Origin: Deminuibacter soli
GTDB lineage: Bacteria > Bacteroidota > Bacteroidia > Chitinophagales > Chitinophagaceae
NCBI RefSeq assembly: GCF_003412455.1
Contig: NZ_QTJU01000007.1
Location: 186,001-250,000, forward strand
Direction: 5' to 3'
DNA length: 64,000 bases
Below the pieces are notes generated by a model. That model was not told where the DNA came from. It worked only from the letters and a program-made list of their open reading frames with translations, and did not search any database. The translations under genes and the position numbers were made by a program. Below are positions 10,479 through 18,990 of this stretch, piece by piece. The stretch's first letter is position 1. The number at the start of each line of letters is the position of its first letter.

Positions 10479-10510
10479 ATTTTTAACACATACAAATTAC
10501 AAGAGAACAC

Positions 10511-10771
10511 TTGCAGGGGGTCGATTATGATTGGGACGTGCCGGTTTCAGACTTTTATTTGAAAGATTTTATTCCCACCCGCAAGCAATTCAATCGTTAT
10601 AATGGCAACCAAACGATCGCCATTTTAAATCATTTTTCTGCTCTTTATGGACCTGTAACATTTGATCAGGCCCATGAATTGGAAGATCTTATATTGAATC
10701 ACCTGCCGCTGGGCACTATGAGCGAACAATCTGCTTTTAACTGGTTAGTCAATAAAAAAGGTAAAAAATAG
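10511..10771 (+). CDS. Small hypothetical protein
   Basis: An 86-residue protein, unrecognised. It starts at TTG, with AAGAGAAC a few bases upstream as a possible ribosome site; no better ATG exists in frame. Composition looks protein-like: aromatic-rich N-terminus (DYDWDVPVSDFYLKDF), a helical middle (QTIAILNHFSALYG) and a basic tail (NKKGKK). There is no signal peptide or membrane segment. It stands alone 33 bp after an intrinsic terminator. Could be a false call, but residue usage argues for a real gene. Confidence 0.5.
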   Translation: MQGVDYDWDVPVSDFYLKDFIPTRKQFNRYNGNQTIAILNHFSALYGPVTFDQAHELEDLILNHLPLGTMSEQSAFNWLVNKKGKK

Positions 10772-11535
10772 CTTATTTAAGAACACATTGTTCTATAACT
10801 ATGCACTGGATACTGAATAACTGAATGTTGTTTAAAAACAAGTATTTTCTTTCCAATTAAGCAATCAAACGGAATACAGTTCACATCGAAATAGCCATAC
10901 TTCTTACTGATAAATTCGCTGTAACATCCCGGCTGCAATGACCGCTGCAAAATTATTTGTATACAAAAAATAATCACTTAGGGCATAAACTAAAATGAGC
11001 CCGGTACGAATACCAGGCTCTGCTGTATACTTGATCCCCATTGAGCTAAAGGGCAAACTTCAGTAAAAAGCAGGATTCTTTTCCGTTTATTATATTCAGT
11101 GTAGCGCAGGATAGGACTAGTTCAAATACCAGAAATGCTCCGGCAAGACAGCCGGAGCCCCATTTCACCTTGAGCTGTAAACGCTCGTTCTTATCCGATC
11201 ACTAAACTTAATTTAGCCAGGCGTTACTGCAAAGAACTGTTTAATGATAGCTAAGTAAAACCTGTATCTCATTTGACAATCTTTTCATTGATAATCAATT
11301 TCATAGATGATGATTGAGATTAATCGCCTCTCCTTTAAAGAAGCCACGGTTTTTCCGGTTATATTCGGTCTCCCTGACATATTTTCTTTGATTTTCAGAG
11401 AATTTTAAACAATTGCATCAAATCTGTGTAGTATTGCGTTGTTGAATAAAAACATAATTTGAAGCCCGTGAGGTTTAACAAGTGCCGGGGCAAATTGTAT
11501 TGTTATTAAACCTTTTAATCAATTAACAAGAAAAT
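10772..11535. other. 764-bp intergenic region upstream of the stressosome operon
   Basis: No convincing gene. It contains two hairpins: GAGCC..GGCTC at about 10993-11018 and a perfect GCTCCGGC / GCCGGAGC at 11137-11158. The last 100 bases should carry the rsbR promoter; CATAATTTG at about 11451 is only a near-match to the Bacteroidota -7 element. A 66-codon minus-strand frame at 10777-10977 has poor protein character and is not called. Confidence 0.5.
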
Positions 11536-12381
11536 ATGGACCTTTTCAAGGCGCTTTCAAAAAAACGCAGCCGTTTGCTGGAACTATGGATGCAATATCA
11601 GCTGGCAGATATATCACTTCGCGAGGATCTGATGGAAAACGAAGAACTAAGGGCGCAGTCTGAAGAACTTTTGGATGCCTTCTTAAAAGCTGTCACGGAC
11701 AAGAATGTTGAAAATGTGGATGACCCAACTTACGAACCGATCATCGAGATTCTTTCAGGTATTTCAATTTCACGCGCAAGGCAAGGTTATTCACCTAAAG
11801 AAACCGGGAACTATGTCTTTAGCCTGCGTGATGCAATTTTACAAGTGTGGCAAGCAGAGTTTAGCAACGACCTCGCGGTATTATTTGCGGCTACCTTAAA
11901 GCTGAATAAGTTATTCGATAACCTGGGCATTATCACCTTTGAAACCTTTATTAAAGGCCGTGAAGAAGTAATATTGCGCCAAACAGATGAAATATCGGAG
12001 ATATCCACACCCGTTATTCGTGTATGGGATAACATACTGGCATTACCCATCATAGGCACATTAGATAGCTCCCGCACACAGATAGTCATGGAAAACCTGC
12101 TGCAACAGATTGTTGATACCGGTAGCAGCATTGCCATACTGGATATTTCGGGTGTGCCTGCAGTAGATTCCTTGGTGGCGCAGCATTTACTTAAAACCGT
12201 AGCTGCGACGCGTTTGATGGGAGCAGAATGTATTATTAGCGGTATACGTCCCGAAATTGCCCAAACAGTTGTGCATTTAGGAATTGATTTATCGAATATA
12301 ATAACCAAGGCCACATTGGCAAGCGCATTAAAGCAGGCATATAACATGTTGCAGTTAGAGGTTAGAAAAGTTCAAAAATAA
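11536..12381 (+). CDS. rsbR: RsbR-type stressosome scaffold: RsbRD N-terminal domain plus STAS domain
   Basis: A 281-residue stressosome co-antagonist. The N-terminal helical sensor (about 1-155) opens like RsbRD-type domains and ends in a linker helix. The STAS domain (about 165-275) contains ILDISGVPAVDSLVAQHLL and SGIRPEIAQTVVHLGI. By family alignment the two RsbT phosphorylation sites fall on Ser212 (Ser instead of the usual Thr) and Thr244. RsbR and RsbS co-assemble into a large cytoplasmic shell that holds RsbT until stress. First gene of a six-gene operon, 11 bp before rsbS. Only one RsbR is present here; other sensors may be elsewhere. Confidence 0.92.
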   Translation: MDLFKALSKKRSRLLELWMQYQLADISLREDLMENEELRAQSEELLDAFLKAVTDKNVENVDDPTYEPIIEILSGISISRARQGYSPKETGNYVFSLRDAILQVWQAEFSNDLAVLFAATLKLNKLFDNLGIITFETFIKGREEVILRQTDEISEISTPVIRVWDNILALPIIGTLDSSRTQIVMENLLQQIVDTGSSIAILDISGVPAVDSLVAQHLLKTVAATRLMGAECIISGIRPEIAQTVVHLGIDLSNIITKATLASALKQAYNMLQLEVRKVQK

Positions 12382-12392
12382 AATACGCTGGA

Positions 12393-12779
12393 ATGGATAA
12401 AATACCAATTCTGCGATTTGGCCACTTTTTGCTGGTAACTATCCAAGTCGATTTGTACGATCGATTGGCTTTAAATCTGGAATCAGACCTGATTCAAATG
12501 GTAAGCAAAACCCAAGCAAGAGGCGTCCTGATCGATATTTCTGCGCTAAGCATTGTGGATTCATTTATGGGACGGATTATCGGGAATATCGCTGGCATGT
12601 CGAAAATCATGGATGCGCAAACTGTGGTGGTGGGAATGCAGCCTGCAGTGGCCATTACGCTTATAGAGTTAGGGCTTGAGCTAAAAGGCGTGTACACCGC
12701 ATTAAATGTTGAAAAGGGGATGTCCTTACTGCAGTCAAAAATTAGTTTACCGGATGAAGACCTGGATAATATTGAATGA
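12393..12779 (+). CDS. rsbS: RsbS stressosome STAS-domain antagonist
   Basis: A 128-residue single STAS domain. It opens with IPILRFGHFLLVTIQVDL, typical of RsbS, and carries LIDISALSIVDSFMGRII; Ser57 is the expected RsbT phosphorylation site. It is the second scaffold component, binds RsbT in unstressed cells, and releases it once phosphorylated. Its last bases overlap the start of rsbT by 4 (ATGA), implying translational coupling and matched stoichiometry. Confidence 0.93.
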   Translation: MDKIPILRFGHFLLVTIQVDLYDRLALNLESDLIQMVSKTQARGVLIDISALSIVDSFMGRIIGNIAGMSKIMDAQTVVVGMQPAVAITLIELGLELKGVYTALNVEKGMSLLQSKISLPDEDLDNIE

Positions 12780-13189
12780 TAGTCGTTCTCAATAAAGAAT
12801 CCATCCCGATAGATAAGGAACAGGATGTGGTACTGTTTCGCAACCGTGTAAAGGAATATACCATTAAAATTGGGATGGGTGTGGTAAACCAAACCAAACT
12901 TATAACCGCTGCCAGTGAGCTGGTACGCAATATCCTGAAGTATGCGGGCAAAGGGACAGTATTGATAGAAATAATCAGCAGTGGCAGGCAAAATGGCATA
13001 CGGCTGGTATTCAGTGACAAAGGGCCTGGCATTTCTGATGTGCCATTAGCTATGAAAGACGGCTTCTCAACAGGCAAAAGCCTCGGTTTGGGGTTGCCTG
13101 GTGCCCGAAGATTGGTTAACGAATTTGACATAAAAAGTACAGTAGGTAAAGGCACTACGGTAACAATATTAAAGTGGAAAAATGGATAA
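12776..13189 (+). CDS. rsbT: RsbT switch kinase (GHKL serine/threonine kinase)
   Basis: A 137-residue GHKL ATPase-fold kinase that phosphorylates RsbR and RsbS and then activates a downstream partner. The ATP-site motifs are intact: the N-box ASELVRNILKYA, the G1 motif FSDKGPGI, and a G2-like GKSLGLGLPGARRL. It overlaps rsbS by 4 bp and the phosphatase gene by 8 bp. In Bacillus the freed kinase binds RsbU; no RsbU with an RsbT-binding N-terminus is visible here, so the target is probably the kinase at 14208 or something outside the window. Confidence 0.93.
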   Translation: MIVVLNKESIPIDKEQDVVLFRNRVKEYTIKIGMGVVNQTKLITAASELVRNILKYAGKGTVLIEIISSGRQNGIRLVFSDKGPGISDVPLAMKDGFSTGKSLGLGLPGARRLVNEFDIKSTVGKGTTVTILKWKNG

Positions 13190-14201
13190 CCACCATGTGC
13201 TGTTTAGTGTAGTGGACAGAAGTTATACTGCAGTTATTAAAAAGGAAATACATGCGTTAGCCGGCAAGTGTGCTTTCAAAGCCAATGAGATGGCCGAAAT
13301 AGATATTGTCGTTGCCGAACTAATATCTAACCTGCTTAAATATGCTGTGAATGGCCGGTTGCTGGTAAAAACATGTATAGATGCAAAAGAGGCCGGACTT
13401 GAAATCATTGCTATTGATGACGGGCCGGGTATTCCCGATCTCAGTCTTGCGCAGGTTGATGGCATTACTACCCATAAGAAATCTTTAGGCATGGGCCTGG
13501 GGGCGATAAAACGGCTGACAAGTGTGTTCCAGGTGTTTTCAAAAGTCGGCTGGGGTACCATTATCCTGGTACGAAAATATGTGGGTAGTTCAAATGAGGT
13601 TGCGCGGAAGCTCAAAATGACCCTTGGTGCTGTTATAGTACCCAAACCAGGAGAACAGGTATGTGGGGATGGTTTATATACCAGGCTTGACCATCAGGGC
13701 GCCCGTATTTTTATGGCTGATGGCCTGGGCCACGGCAAAGAGGCTGCGTTAGCTGCCATACAGGCCATAACTGCATTTGCAGATAACAGAGATGATAACG
13801 CCATCAATATCCTGCGCACATTACATCAAACCAGCAGTGTGAGAAAAACACGCGGGTTAGTTGGGACTGTTTTGCTTATCAATCTTAGATCAGGCATTAT
13901 TAAAATAAATGGCATTGGTAATATCTCTTCGAGACTGATCTTTCGCGGGGTGATTAGAAATTTCCTTTCATATAATGGCATTATCGGTTTGAATATTCCA
14001 TCCTCTATGAATGAGCAATCATTTGACGTGGAAAAAGGACAACTTTTGATAATGTGTTCTGATGGCATTAGGACGCGATGGGATTTGAGCAAATTGCCTG
14101 GCATTGCTAAACATGACCCAAATATTATTGCAGCCGCCATTTATAAAGATTTTTGCCGGAATACTGACGATGCATCGGTACTGGTGGTTAAAATAATGTA
14201 A
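13182..14201 (+). CDS. Fused RsbT-like GHKL domain plus SpoIIE/PP2C phosphatase (RsbX-like)
   Basis: A 339-residue two-domain protein. Residues 1-130 form a GHKL ATPase domain like RsbT, with VVAELISNLLKYA, AIDDGPGIPD and KSLGMGLGAIKRL. Residues 145-339 form a SpoIIE/PP2C-type phosphatase with the metal motifs GDGLYT, MADGLGHGKEA, CSDGIRTRWD and DDASVLVV. The PP2C half corresponds to RsbX, which resets the stressosome by dephosphorylating RsbR and RsbS. The fused GHKL half could be a second switch kinase or a docking module. It overlaps rsbT and lies 6 bp before the sensor kinase gene. Confidence 0.88.
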   Translation: MDNHHVLFSVVDRSYTAVIKKEIHALAGKCAFKANEMAEIDIVVAELISNLLKYAVNGRLLVKTCIDAKEAGLEIIAIDDGPGIPDLSLAQVDGITTHKKSLGMGLGAIKRLTSVFQVFSKVGWGTIILVRKYVGSSNEVARKLKMTLGAVIVPKPGEQVCGDGLYTRLDHQGARIFMADGLGHGKEAALAAIQAITAFADNRDDNAINILRTLHQTSSVRKTRGLVGTVLLINLRSGIIKINGIGNISSRLIFRGVIRNFLSYNGIIGLNIPSSMNEQSFDVEKGQLLIMCSDGIRTRWDLSKLPGIAKHDPNIIAAAIYKDFCRNTDDASVLVVKIM

Positions 14202-14207
14202 TCTTTC

Positions 14208-15836
14208 ATGAAACAAATAGCCAGGATCACATTGCAAAATGAAATGGATTTGGTGCTCGCCCATCGCCGGTCAATGAAGCTGGCCGAATTGGCGGGATTA
14301 TCTCTTTCAGCGCAAACTACTTTTGCCACCGCTGTGGCAGAAGTTGCAAGAAATATCATCGAAGATGGCGAAAACGGATCATTGCTATTGGGTGTACGGG
14401 TAACAGCTCAACAGGCTCAATACCTGGTAGCCACTATACTGGATAGTCGCCCAGACCTATCACTGCAAAAGCAGGGCATTTACTATGCACGAAAGCTTGT
14501 AAACCTGTTTAATCTTACCACTTCCGGGGAAGGCACTTCCATCGAAATGCAATTGCTGATTGTTAATCCGGTAAAAGAGATAGAGCGGAAAGTTGATGAA
14601 TGGCGCGCTTCTTTTGAAAGCAATGTTTCAGCCTCGCCATATGAGGAAATTAAACAGCAGAACGAACAACTGCAAAACCTTACTGTGCGTTTGAAAGCCA
14701 GTGAATTACAATACCGCACTTTAACTGATTCATTGCCGCTTGTTATATTTTCATTAGATGCACAAGGTAAGATTGTGTTTGCAAACCGATGGCTGGATAA
14801 CTATGCCGGTCAGTCATTACAAACATTAAAAGATGCGGGCTGGGCAACCATCATTCATGCAGATGACCTGGCTGTTTTCAACGAAATGCTTAACCGCATT
14901 AAAGGCAGCCATACCAATACCATTAAACGTGAATGCCGCCTGCTGCATGCACAAACGGGAACTTATTTCTGGCACCTCGTAGTAATATGCAGGTTTGAGG
15001 AAGATACTCCTGACGGTGCCAGCTTTATAGGTTATATGGTAGATATCCACACACAAAAAGAATTTGAAGAACTAAAATTGGTGAAGGATAAGCTGCAGCG
15101 TAATGAGCTGGAGCTGCACAACATTATTCACCACCTCAACATATCCAATAAAGAGTTGGAGCAGTTTGCCTATATTGCCAGCCACGATCTGCAGGAGCCT
15201 GTGCGCAAAATGATTTTTTATAGCGATTATTTCAAACAGCACTATGCTCACGCGATAGATGAGGCGGGTTTGGTTTTTCTTGATAAAATGCTGGCTGCTT
15301 CATTGCGCATGCGCAGCCTGATTATGGACCTGCTTTCATTTTCGGATGTACGAAAAGAAAGTGTCTCTTTCGCCAAGGTTGATTTGAACAAAGTAGCACT
15401 GGATGTATTACAAGACATGGAATTGATCATTAACGAGAAAGAAGCGATTGTTTCTATTGACCAATTGCCTGTGGTGGAAGGCAATTACCAGCAGCTTGTA
15501 CAACTATTCGGAAATATTATCTCTAATTCGATCAAGTATGCTAAGCCGGGCGTAGCGCCACTTATACGTATTTCCGGAGCAGATGGCAATGGAGATGCAG
15601 TTATTTCATTCATAGATAATGGCATTGGCTTTGACCAGACTTACTTAACTAAAATATTTTCTCTTTTTCAACGCCTGCATACTAAAGAAGAGTATAGCGG
15701 CACCGGTTTAGGATTGGCTATCTGCAAAAAAATAGCGGAGTTGCACAATGGATCTATTACTGCAGCCAGCACACCGGGGCATGGTGCTATCTTCAAGTTA
15801 ACACTACCATTAATCCAGTTAAATAAAATTAGCTAG
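14208..15836 (+). CDS. Hybrid sensor kinase: RsbT/RsbW-like GHKL, PAS, HisKA, HATPase
   Basis: A 542-residue cytoplasmic protein without membrane segments. Residues 1-128 resemble an anti-sigma GHKL ATPase domain (VAEVARNIIEDGENG, with a weakened G1 motif ILDSRPDLS). Then come a short coiled coil (about 135-165), a PAS domain (165-285), a DHp helix with IASHDLQEPVRKM (His326 is the predicted phosphorylation site), and a classical HATPase (about 415-537) with NIISNSIKYA, FIDNGIGFD and GTGLGLAICKKIAELHNG. The receiver gene follows after 4 bp. Predicted role: convert stressosome state into phosphotransfer. The N-terminal domain is the natural candidate for contact with RsbT or STAS proteins (inference). 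Confidence 0.88.
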   Translation: MKQIARITLQNEMDLVLAHRRSMKLAELAGLSLSAQTTFATAVAEVARNIIEDGENGSLLLGVRVTAQQAQYLVATILDSRPDLSLQKQGIYYARKLVNLFNLTTSGEGTSIEMQLLIVNPVKEIERKVDEWRASFESNVSASPYEEIKQQNEQLQNLTVRLKASELQYRTLTDSLPLVIFSLDAQGKIVFANRWLDNYAGQSLQTLKDAGWATIIHADDLAVFNEMLNRIKGSHTNTIKRECRLLHAQTGTYFWHLVVICRFEEDTPDGASFIGYMVDIHTQKEFEELKLVKDKLQRNELELHNIIHHLNISNKELEQFAYIASHDLQEPVRKMIFYSDYFKQHYAHAIDEAGLVFLDKMLAASLRMRSLIMDLLSFSDVRKESVSFAKVDLNKVALDVLQDMELIINEKEAIVSIDQLPVVEGNYQQLVQLFGNIISNSIKYAKPGVAPLIRISGADGNGDAVISFIDNGIGFDQTYLTKIFSLFQRLHTKEEYSGTGLGLAICKKIAELHNGSITAASTPGHGAIFKLTLPLIQLNKIS

Positions 15837-15840
15837 CAGT

Positions 15841-16239
15841 ATGCCTGATATATTATTTATAGATGATGATGCCGAAGACAATTTTATTATGCAAAATGCT
15901 TTTGAATCGGCGGGGCTGCACGGGAGTGCCTTTTTTGCCACAGGAGCTGATGAAGCCATGGTATTATTGAATGCATCAGTTGAAGTACTACCGAGTTTGA
16001 TTGTGCTCGATCTGAATATGCCTAAGGTTAATGGTACCCAAATTTTGCAGATGCTAAAAGAAAGTGAAGCATTCTGCGACATACCGGTCATTGTCTGCTC
16101 TACTTCTGTAAATCGTATCGAGCGTGAGCAATGCCTGGCTTTGGGTGCGCACAGTTTTATTGTAAAGCCGCTTACTTTTGATGAAGCGGTGAAAACCGCA
16201 ATCGAATTTAATAAGCTGGCACAGGCTTTTAATCACTAA
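15841..16239 (+). CDS. Single-domain response regulator (CheY-like, Rcp1 type)
   Basis: A 132-residue receiver without an output domain. The acidic pocket is FIDDDAEDNF, the phospho-acceptor is Asp57 in LIVLDLNMPKVNGT, the conserved Thr/Ser and Lys fall in VIVCSTSVN and FIVKPLTF. It lies 4 bp after the kinase gene and is last in the rsb operon, so it should be the cognate partner. With no DNA-binding domain, output must come from protein-protein contact or a phosphorelay. Confidence 0.92.
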   Translation: MPDILFIDDDAEDNFIMQNAFESAGLHGSAFFATGADEAMVLLNASVEVLPSLIVLDLNMPKVNGTQILQMLKESEAFCDIPVIVCSTSVNRIEREQCLALGAHSFIVKPLTFDEAVKTAIEFNKLAQAFNH

Positions 16240-16364
16240 AGCAACATTAATCCTCCAACTTGATAATATTAGGAGAACTTCTTCCGTCGTAGCCAGCGTT
16301 GCGTAAAGTTTAATACGTTATATGTCGCAAGCCTTTTAGAAAGCTATCTTCATCAACTGTCAAC

Positions 16365-16392
16365 AAAAAACCGCCGGATTTTTCCGACGGTA
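16365..16392 (-). terminator. Intrinsic terminator (minus strand)
   Basis: On the minus strand ACCGTCGGA, a short A-rich loop, and TCCGGCGGT are followed by TTTTTTG. It lies 20 bp after the stop of the His/Ala-rich small protein gene. Confidence 0.8.
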
Positions 16393-16411
16393 ATAAAACT
16401 TGAAGGCTTGG

Positions 16412-16630
16412 TTATTTTTTTTCCTTTCCTTTCTCTTCATGCTGTTGAGCATATTTTTTAGAAGCTTCACGAGCATGTTCTTTTGCATGTTCTGTATGAC
16501 CATGGGCTGCCTGGGCATGATGCGCAGCCTTTTCATGATTGCCCTTGCCGGCTTCTTCAGCAGCGCTGCGATGATGTTTGGCGGCTTCTTCATGGTGTTT
16601 AGCCGCGTCTTCATGATTTTTTTTTGGCAT
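16412..16630 (-). CDS. His/Ala/Lys-rich small helical protein
   Basis: A 72-residue, strongly biased hydrophilic protein. It starts at the ATG at 16630 (MPKKNHEDAAKHHEEAAKHH); nine additional upstream codons from TTG are unlikely. The pattern of repeating AAKHH / AAHHAQAAHGH blocks predicts a long amphipathic or intrinsically disordered helix with metal-binding capacity. Similar short His-rich proteins occur next to stress genes in soil Bacteroidota. It has its own terminator downstream. Function unknown; metal or acid buffering is only a guess. Confidence 0.7.
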   Translation of the reverse strand: MPKKNHEDAAKHHEEAAKHHRSAAEEAGKGNHEKAAHHAQAAHGHTEHAKEHAREASKKYAQQHEEKGKEKK

Positions 16631-16839
16631 AATCGAAGTTTTAATAGCTAAGTCCAAAGTTTATGCCGCAATGCTACACAGATTCCTGGCTATCGAATGG
16701 CCTAACCGGCGGGAGTAGAAATGACGAAATAATTCACACCTAAAGCCAATATGTGTATAAGCTTCTCGGTTTAAGAATTTGTTTGTTTTTAAGTGAAACA
16801 GCTATTAGCCGGGGTACTTTGCAATTCTGACAAATATAG

Positions 16840-17643
16840 CTAAAGCCCGGTTTGTTGGGCAGGCTCTTGTTGCTTATGCATTTGCGCTGCTACTTTATTG
16901 TCGGGCGTAATATTACTAATTGCCACCTGAACCTTATTTTTGAAGCCGGAGATTACCATATCCTTGCCTGCCATTAATGCTTCATAACCATCTTTAGCTA
17001 CTTTTTCCGCATCTGCCAGTTCGCCTTCCTGTACAATCTTGGAATCAGTCATTTCTGCTTTGTTAAAAAAATCAGTATCGGTGGCTCCAGGCAATAAAGA
17101 AGTAATGGTAACGCCTTTATCTTTCACCTCCTCGCGAATGGCCTCAGTAAAAGAATGAACAAAGGCTTTGGTGCCATGATATACCGATTGTAAGGGGCCG
17201 GGTAGTTTGCCTGCAATACTGGCCAGGTTCAGGATACGACCCTTTCCACGATAAACCATATCTATCAGGAACTGTTTAGTTAGCACGACTAAGCTTGCAA
17301 TATTCAGCTGTATTATATCTAATTCGCGTTGAATATTGGTTTCAATGAATTCGCCATAAAGGCCCTGGCCGGCATCATTGACCAATATATCAATATCAAT
17401 ACCGTTCGCTTTGACTTCTTTATAAACGTCAAAGGCGGCCTTTGGATCAAAAAGATCGCTTGCAAGTGTGATTATTTTGGGAGCGCCAAGCGTCTGCAGG
17501 GCCTGGGATGTGGTATCGAGTTCGTGTTGATAACGAGCTACAATCACTATGCTATAGCCATCTTTGGCAAATAGCTTTGCCAGTTCATAACCAATGCCGC
17601 TGGTGGCCCCTGTGATCAGGGCATACTTTGATGGAATTGCCAT
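16840..17643 (-). CDS. SDR family NAD(P)-dependent oxidoreductase
   Basis: A 267-residue classical short-chain dehydrogenase. It has the nucleotide-binding TGATSGIGYELAK near the N-terminus, the structural NDAG motif, the catalytic Ser in LNLASIAG, and YHGTKAF for the Tyr/Lys pair. The extended C-terminus (about 215-267) is helical and ends in Gln-rich MHKQQEPAQQTGL. Closest in style to DltE/YqjQ-type SDRs; substrate unknown. It follows the zinc alcohol dehydrogenase gene by 24 bp on the same strand, so the two are probably co-transcribed. Confidence 0.88.
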   Translation of the reverse strand: MAIPSKYALITGATSGIGYELAKLFAKDGYSIVIVARYQHELDTTSQALQTLGAPKIITLASDLFDPKAAFDVYKEVKANGIDIDILVNDAGQGLYGEFIETNIQRELDIIQLNIASLVVLTKQFLIDMVYRGKGRILNLASIAGKLPGPLQSVYHGTKAFVHSFTEAIREEVKDKGVTITSLLPGATDTDFFNKAEMTDSKIVQEGELADAEKVAKDGYEALMAGKDMVISGFKNKVQVAISNITPDNKVAAQMHKQQEPAQQTGL

Positions 17644-17667
17644 AAAAAATAATTGAATAGTTAAAAA

Positions 17668-18837
17668 TTAAGCCCACGGATCAAGTACCACTTTTACGCA
17701 GTCTTCCTCTTTTTTCTGAAAGATTTCATATCCATGTGCAATTTGAGAAAGTGGCAGGCGATGGGTGATAATATCATTGAGCTTCACTTTGCCTTCGCTT
17801 ACATAACCCAGGAGTTTATCAATGTGCTTTTGTGCAGGCGCCTGGCCCCCTTTGATGATAAGGCCTTTGTCAAAGAATTGCCCGATGGGGAAGTTATCGT
17901 AAGTAGTAGGGTATACGCCCAGTACAGATACAATGCCACCGCGGCGTACTGCGCTCATGCAGGCCTCCAGTACTTTGGGCGATCCCTTTTCCAGGTTAAT
18001 CACCGCTTTTGCTTTTTCTGCAAAGCTGCGGGAGGGCTCAAATCCAACGGCATCAATGGTTACATCTGCACCACGGCCGTTGGTGAGTGCACGTATTTGC
18101 GCTATTACATCTTTTGCGCCATCTTCCCACAAAATGGCATCGCAACCGGCTGCGGCCTGCGCTTTTTGCAGGCGGTAGGGTAGGGTATCTACCACTATCA
18201 CGCGCGCTGCACCGCGCAACCAGGCGCTTTTAGCGGCCATAATGCCCACAGGGCCCGCACCAAAGATGGCAACGGTTTCACCACCTTTTACTTCGCCCCA
18301 ATCCACACCGGTATAACCGGTAGGAAAAATATCTGTGAGAAAAAGTACTTCTTCATCAGTCAGGTTCTCCGGCACCAGGCGGGGGCCATAGTCCCCGTAG
18401 GGCACACGCACATACTGGGCCTGCCCGCCGTCATAACCGCCATACAGATCGGTGTAACCAAAAAGGGCACCGCCTTTTTCGGTCAACAAACCACCTTCCG
18501 GGCCGTAGTGTTCCGGGTTACTGTTTTCACAATGTCCGGGCAGTTCATGATTACAAAAGAAACAATGTCCGCAGGCGATGGGAAAGGGCACCACTACTCT
18601 GTCACCTGCTTTGAGGTTCTTTACTGCTTTGCCTGTCTCTTCTACAATACCCATAAACTCATGACCCAGTACCATGGGGCGCGGCTGCGGAATGCCGCCG
18701 GAGTAGATATGCAGATCAGAGCCACAAATGGCCGTGGCTGTGACTTTGAGAATGATGTCACGATCGTCTTTTAGTTTGGGATCATCGACCGAATCATACG
18801 TTACTTTATGCGGTCCATGTATTACAGCTGCCTTCAT
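17668..18837 (-). CDS. Zinc-dependent alcohol dehydrogenase (formaldehyde dehydrogenase-like)
   Basis: A 389-residue medium-chain dehydrogenase. The catalytic zinc region has CGSDLHIYSGG and GHEFMGIVEE. The structural zinc site has the four-cysteine pattern CGHCFFCNHELPGHC. The Rossmann fold has IFGAGPVGIMAA. Length and the insert near residues 100-130 fit the glutathione-independent formaldehyde dehydrogenase-like subgroup often annotated zinc-dependent alcohol dehydrogenase. Upstream of the SDR at 16840 and probably in one operon with it. Expected role: aldehyde or alcohol detoxification in a stress cluster; the exact substrate is not determined. Confidence 0.9.
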   Translation of the reverse strand: MKAAVIHGPHKVTYDSVDDPKLKDDRDIILKVTATAICGSDLHIYSGGIPQPRPMVLGHEFMGIVEETGKAVKNLKAGDRVVVPFPIACGHCFFCNHELPGHCENSNPEHYGPEGGLLTEKGGALFGYTDLYGGYDGGQAQYVRVPYGDYGPRLVPENLTDEEVLFLTDIFPTGYTGVDWGEVKGGETVAIFGAGPVGIMAAKSAWLRGAARVIVVDTLPYRLQKAQAAAGCDAILWEDGAKDVIAQIRALTNGRGADVTIDAVGFEPSRSFAEKAKAVINLEKGSPKVLEACMSAVRRGGIVSVLGVYPTTYDNFPIGQFFDKGLIIKGGQAPAQKHIDKLLGYVSEGKVKLNDIITHRLPLSQIAHGYEIFQKKEEDCVKVVLDPWA

Positions 18838-18990
18838 AGGTTAAAACGTTGGGTTTTACGTGAAAAAATTACAGGTCATGATAAGCGGGCGCAAAACCAT
18901 GCCACTATTGGCTTACATAAGAAAGCTATGCTACACAGGGCGTGGTCTTGTGATGATTTTACACTACTGTGGATGGGCAATGTGGAATTA

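Noticed and set aside
10777-10977. 66-codon minus-strand frame
   Set aside because: Cys/Ile/Lys-rich residue pattern without domain, signal peptide or operon context; probably chance.
10990-11045. tRNA-like sequence on the minus strand (TTTAGCTCAATGGGGA followed by a GGTATTCGTACC stem)
   Set aside because: No acceptor stem pairs and no anticodon arm forms; the second stem is a plain hairpin. Not a tRNA gene.
11811-12347. Long minus-strand frame antisense to rsbR
   Set aside because: Low-complexity Ser/Met/Ala translation typical of a shadow frame opposite a real gene; rsbR is certain.
16360-16651. Two other frames over the His/Ala-rich gene, one Met/Phe-rich with apparent membrane helices
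   Set aside because: The hydrophobic plus-strand frame is the complement of a repetitive His/Ala/Glu codon pattern; the minus-strand gene has a start, stop and terminator.
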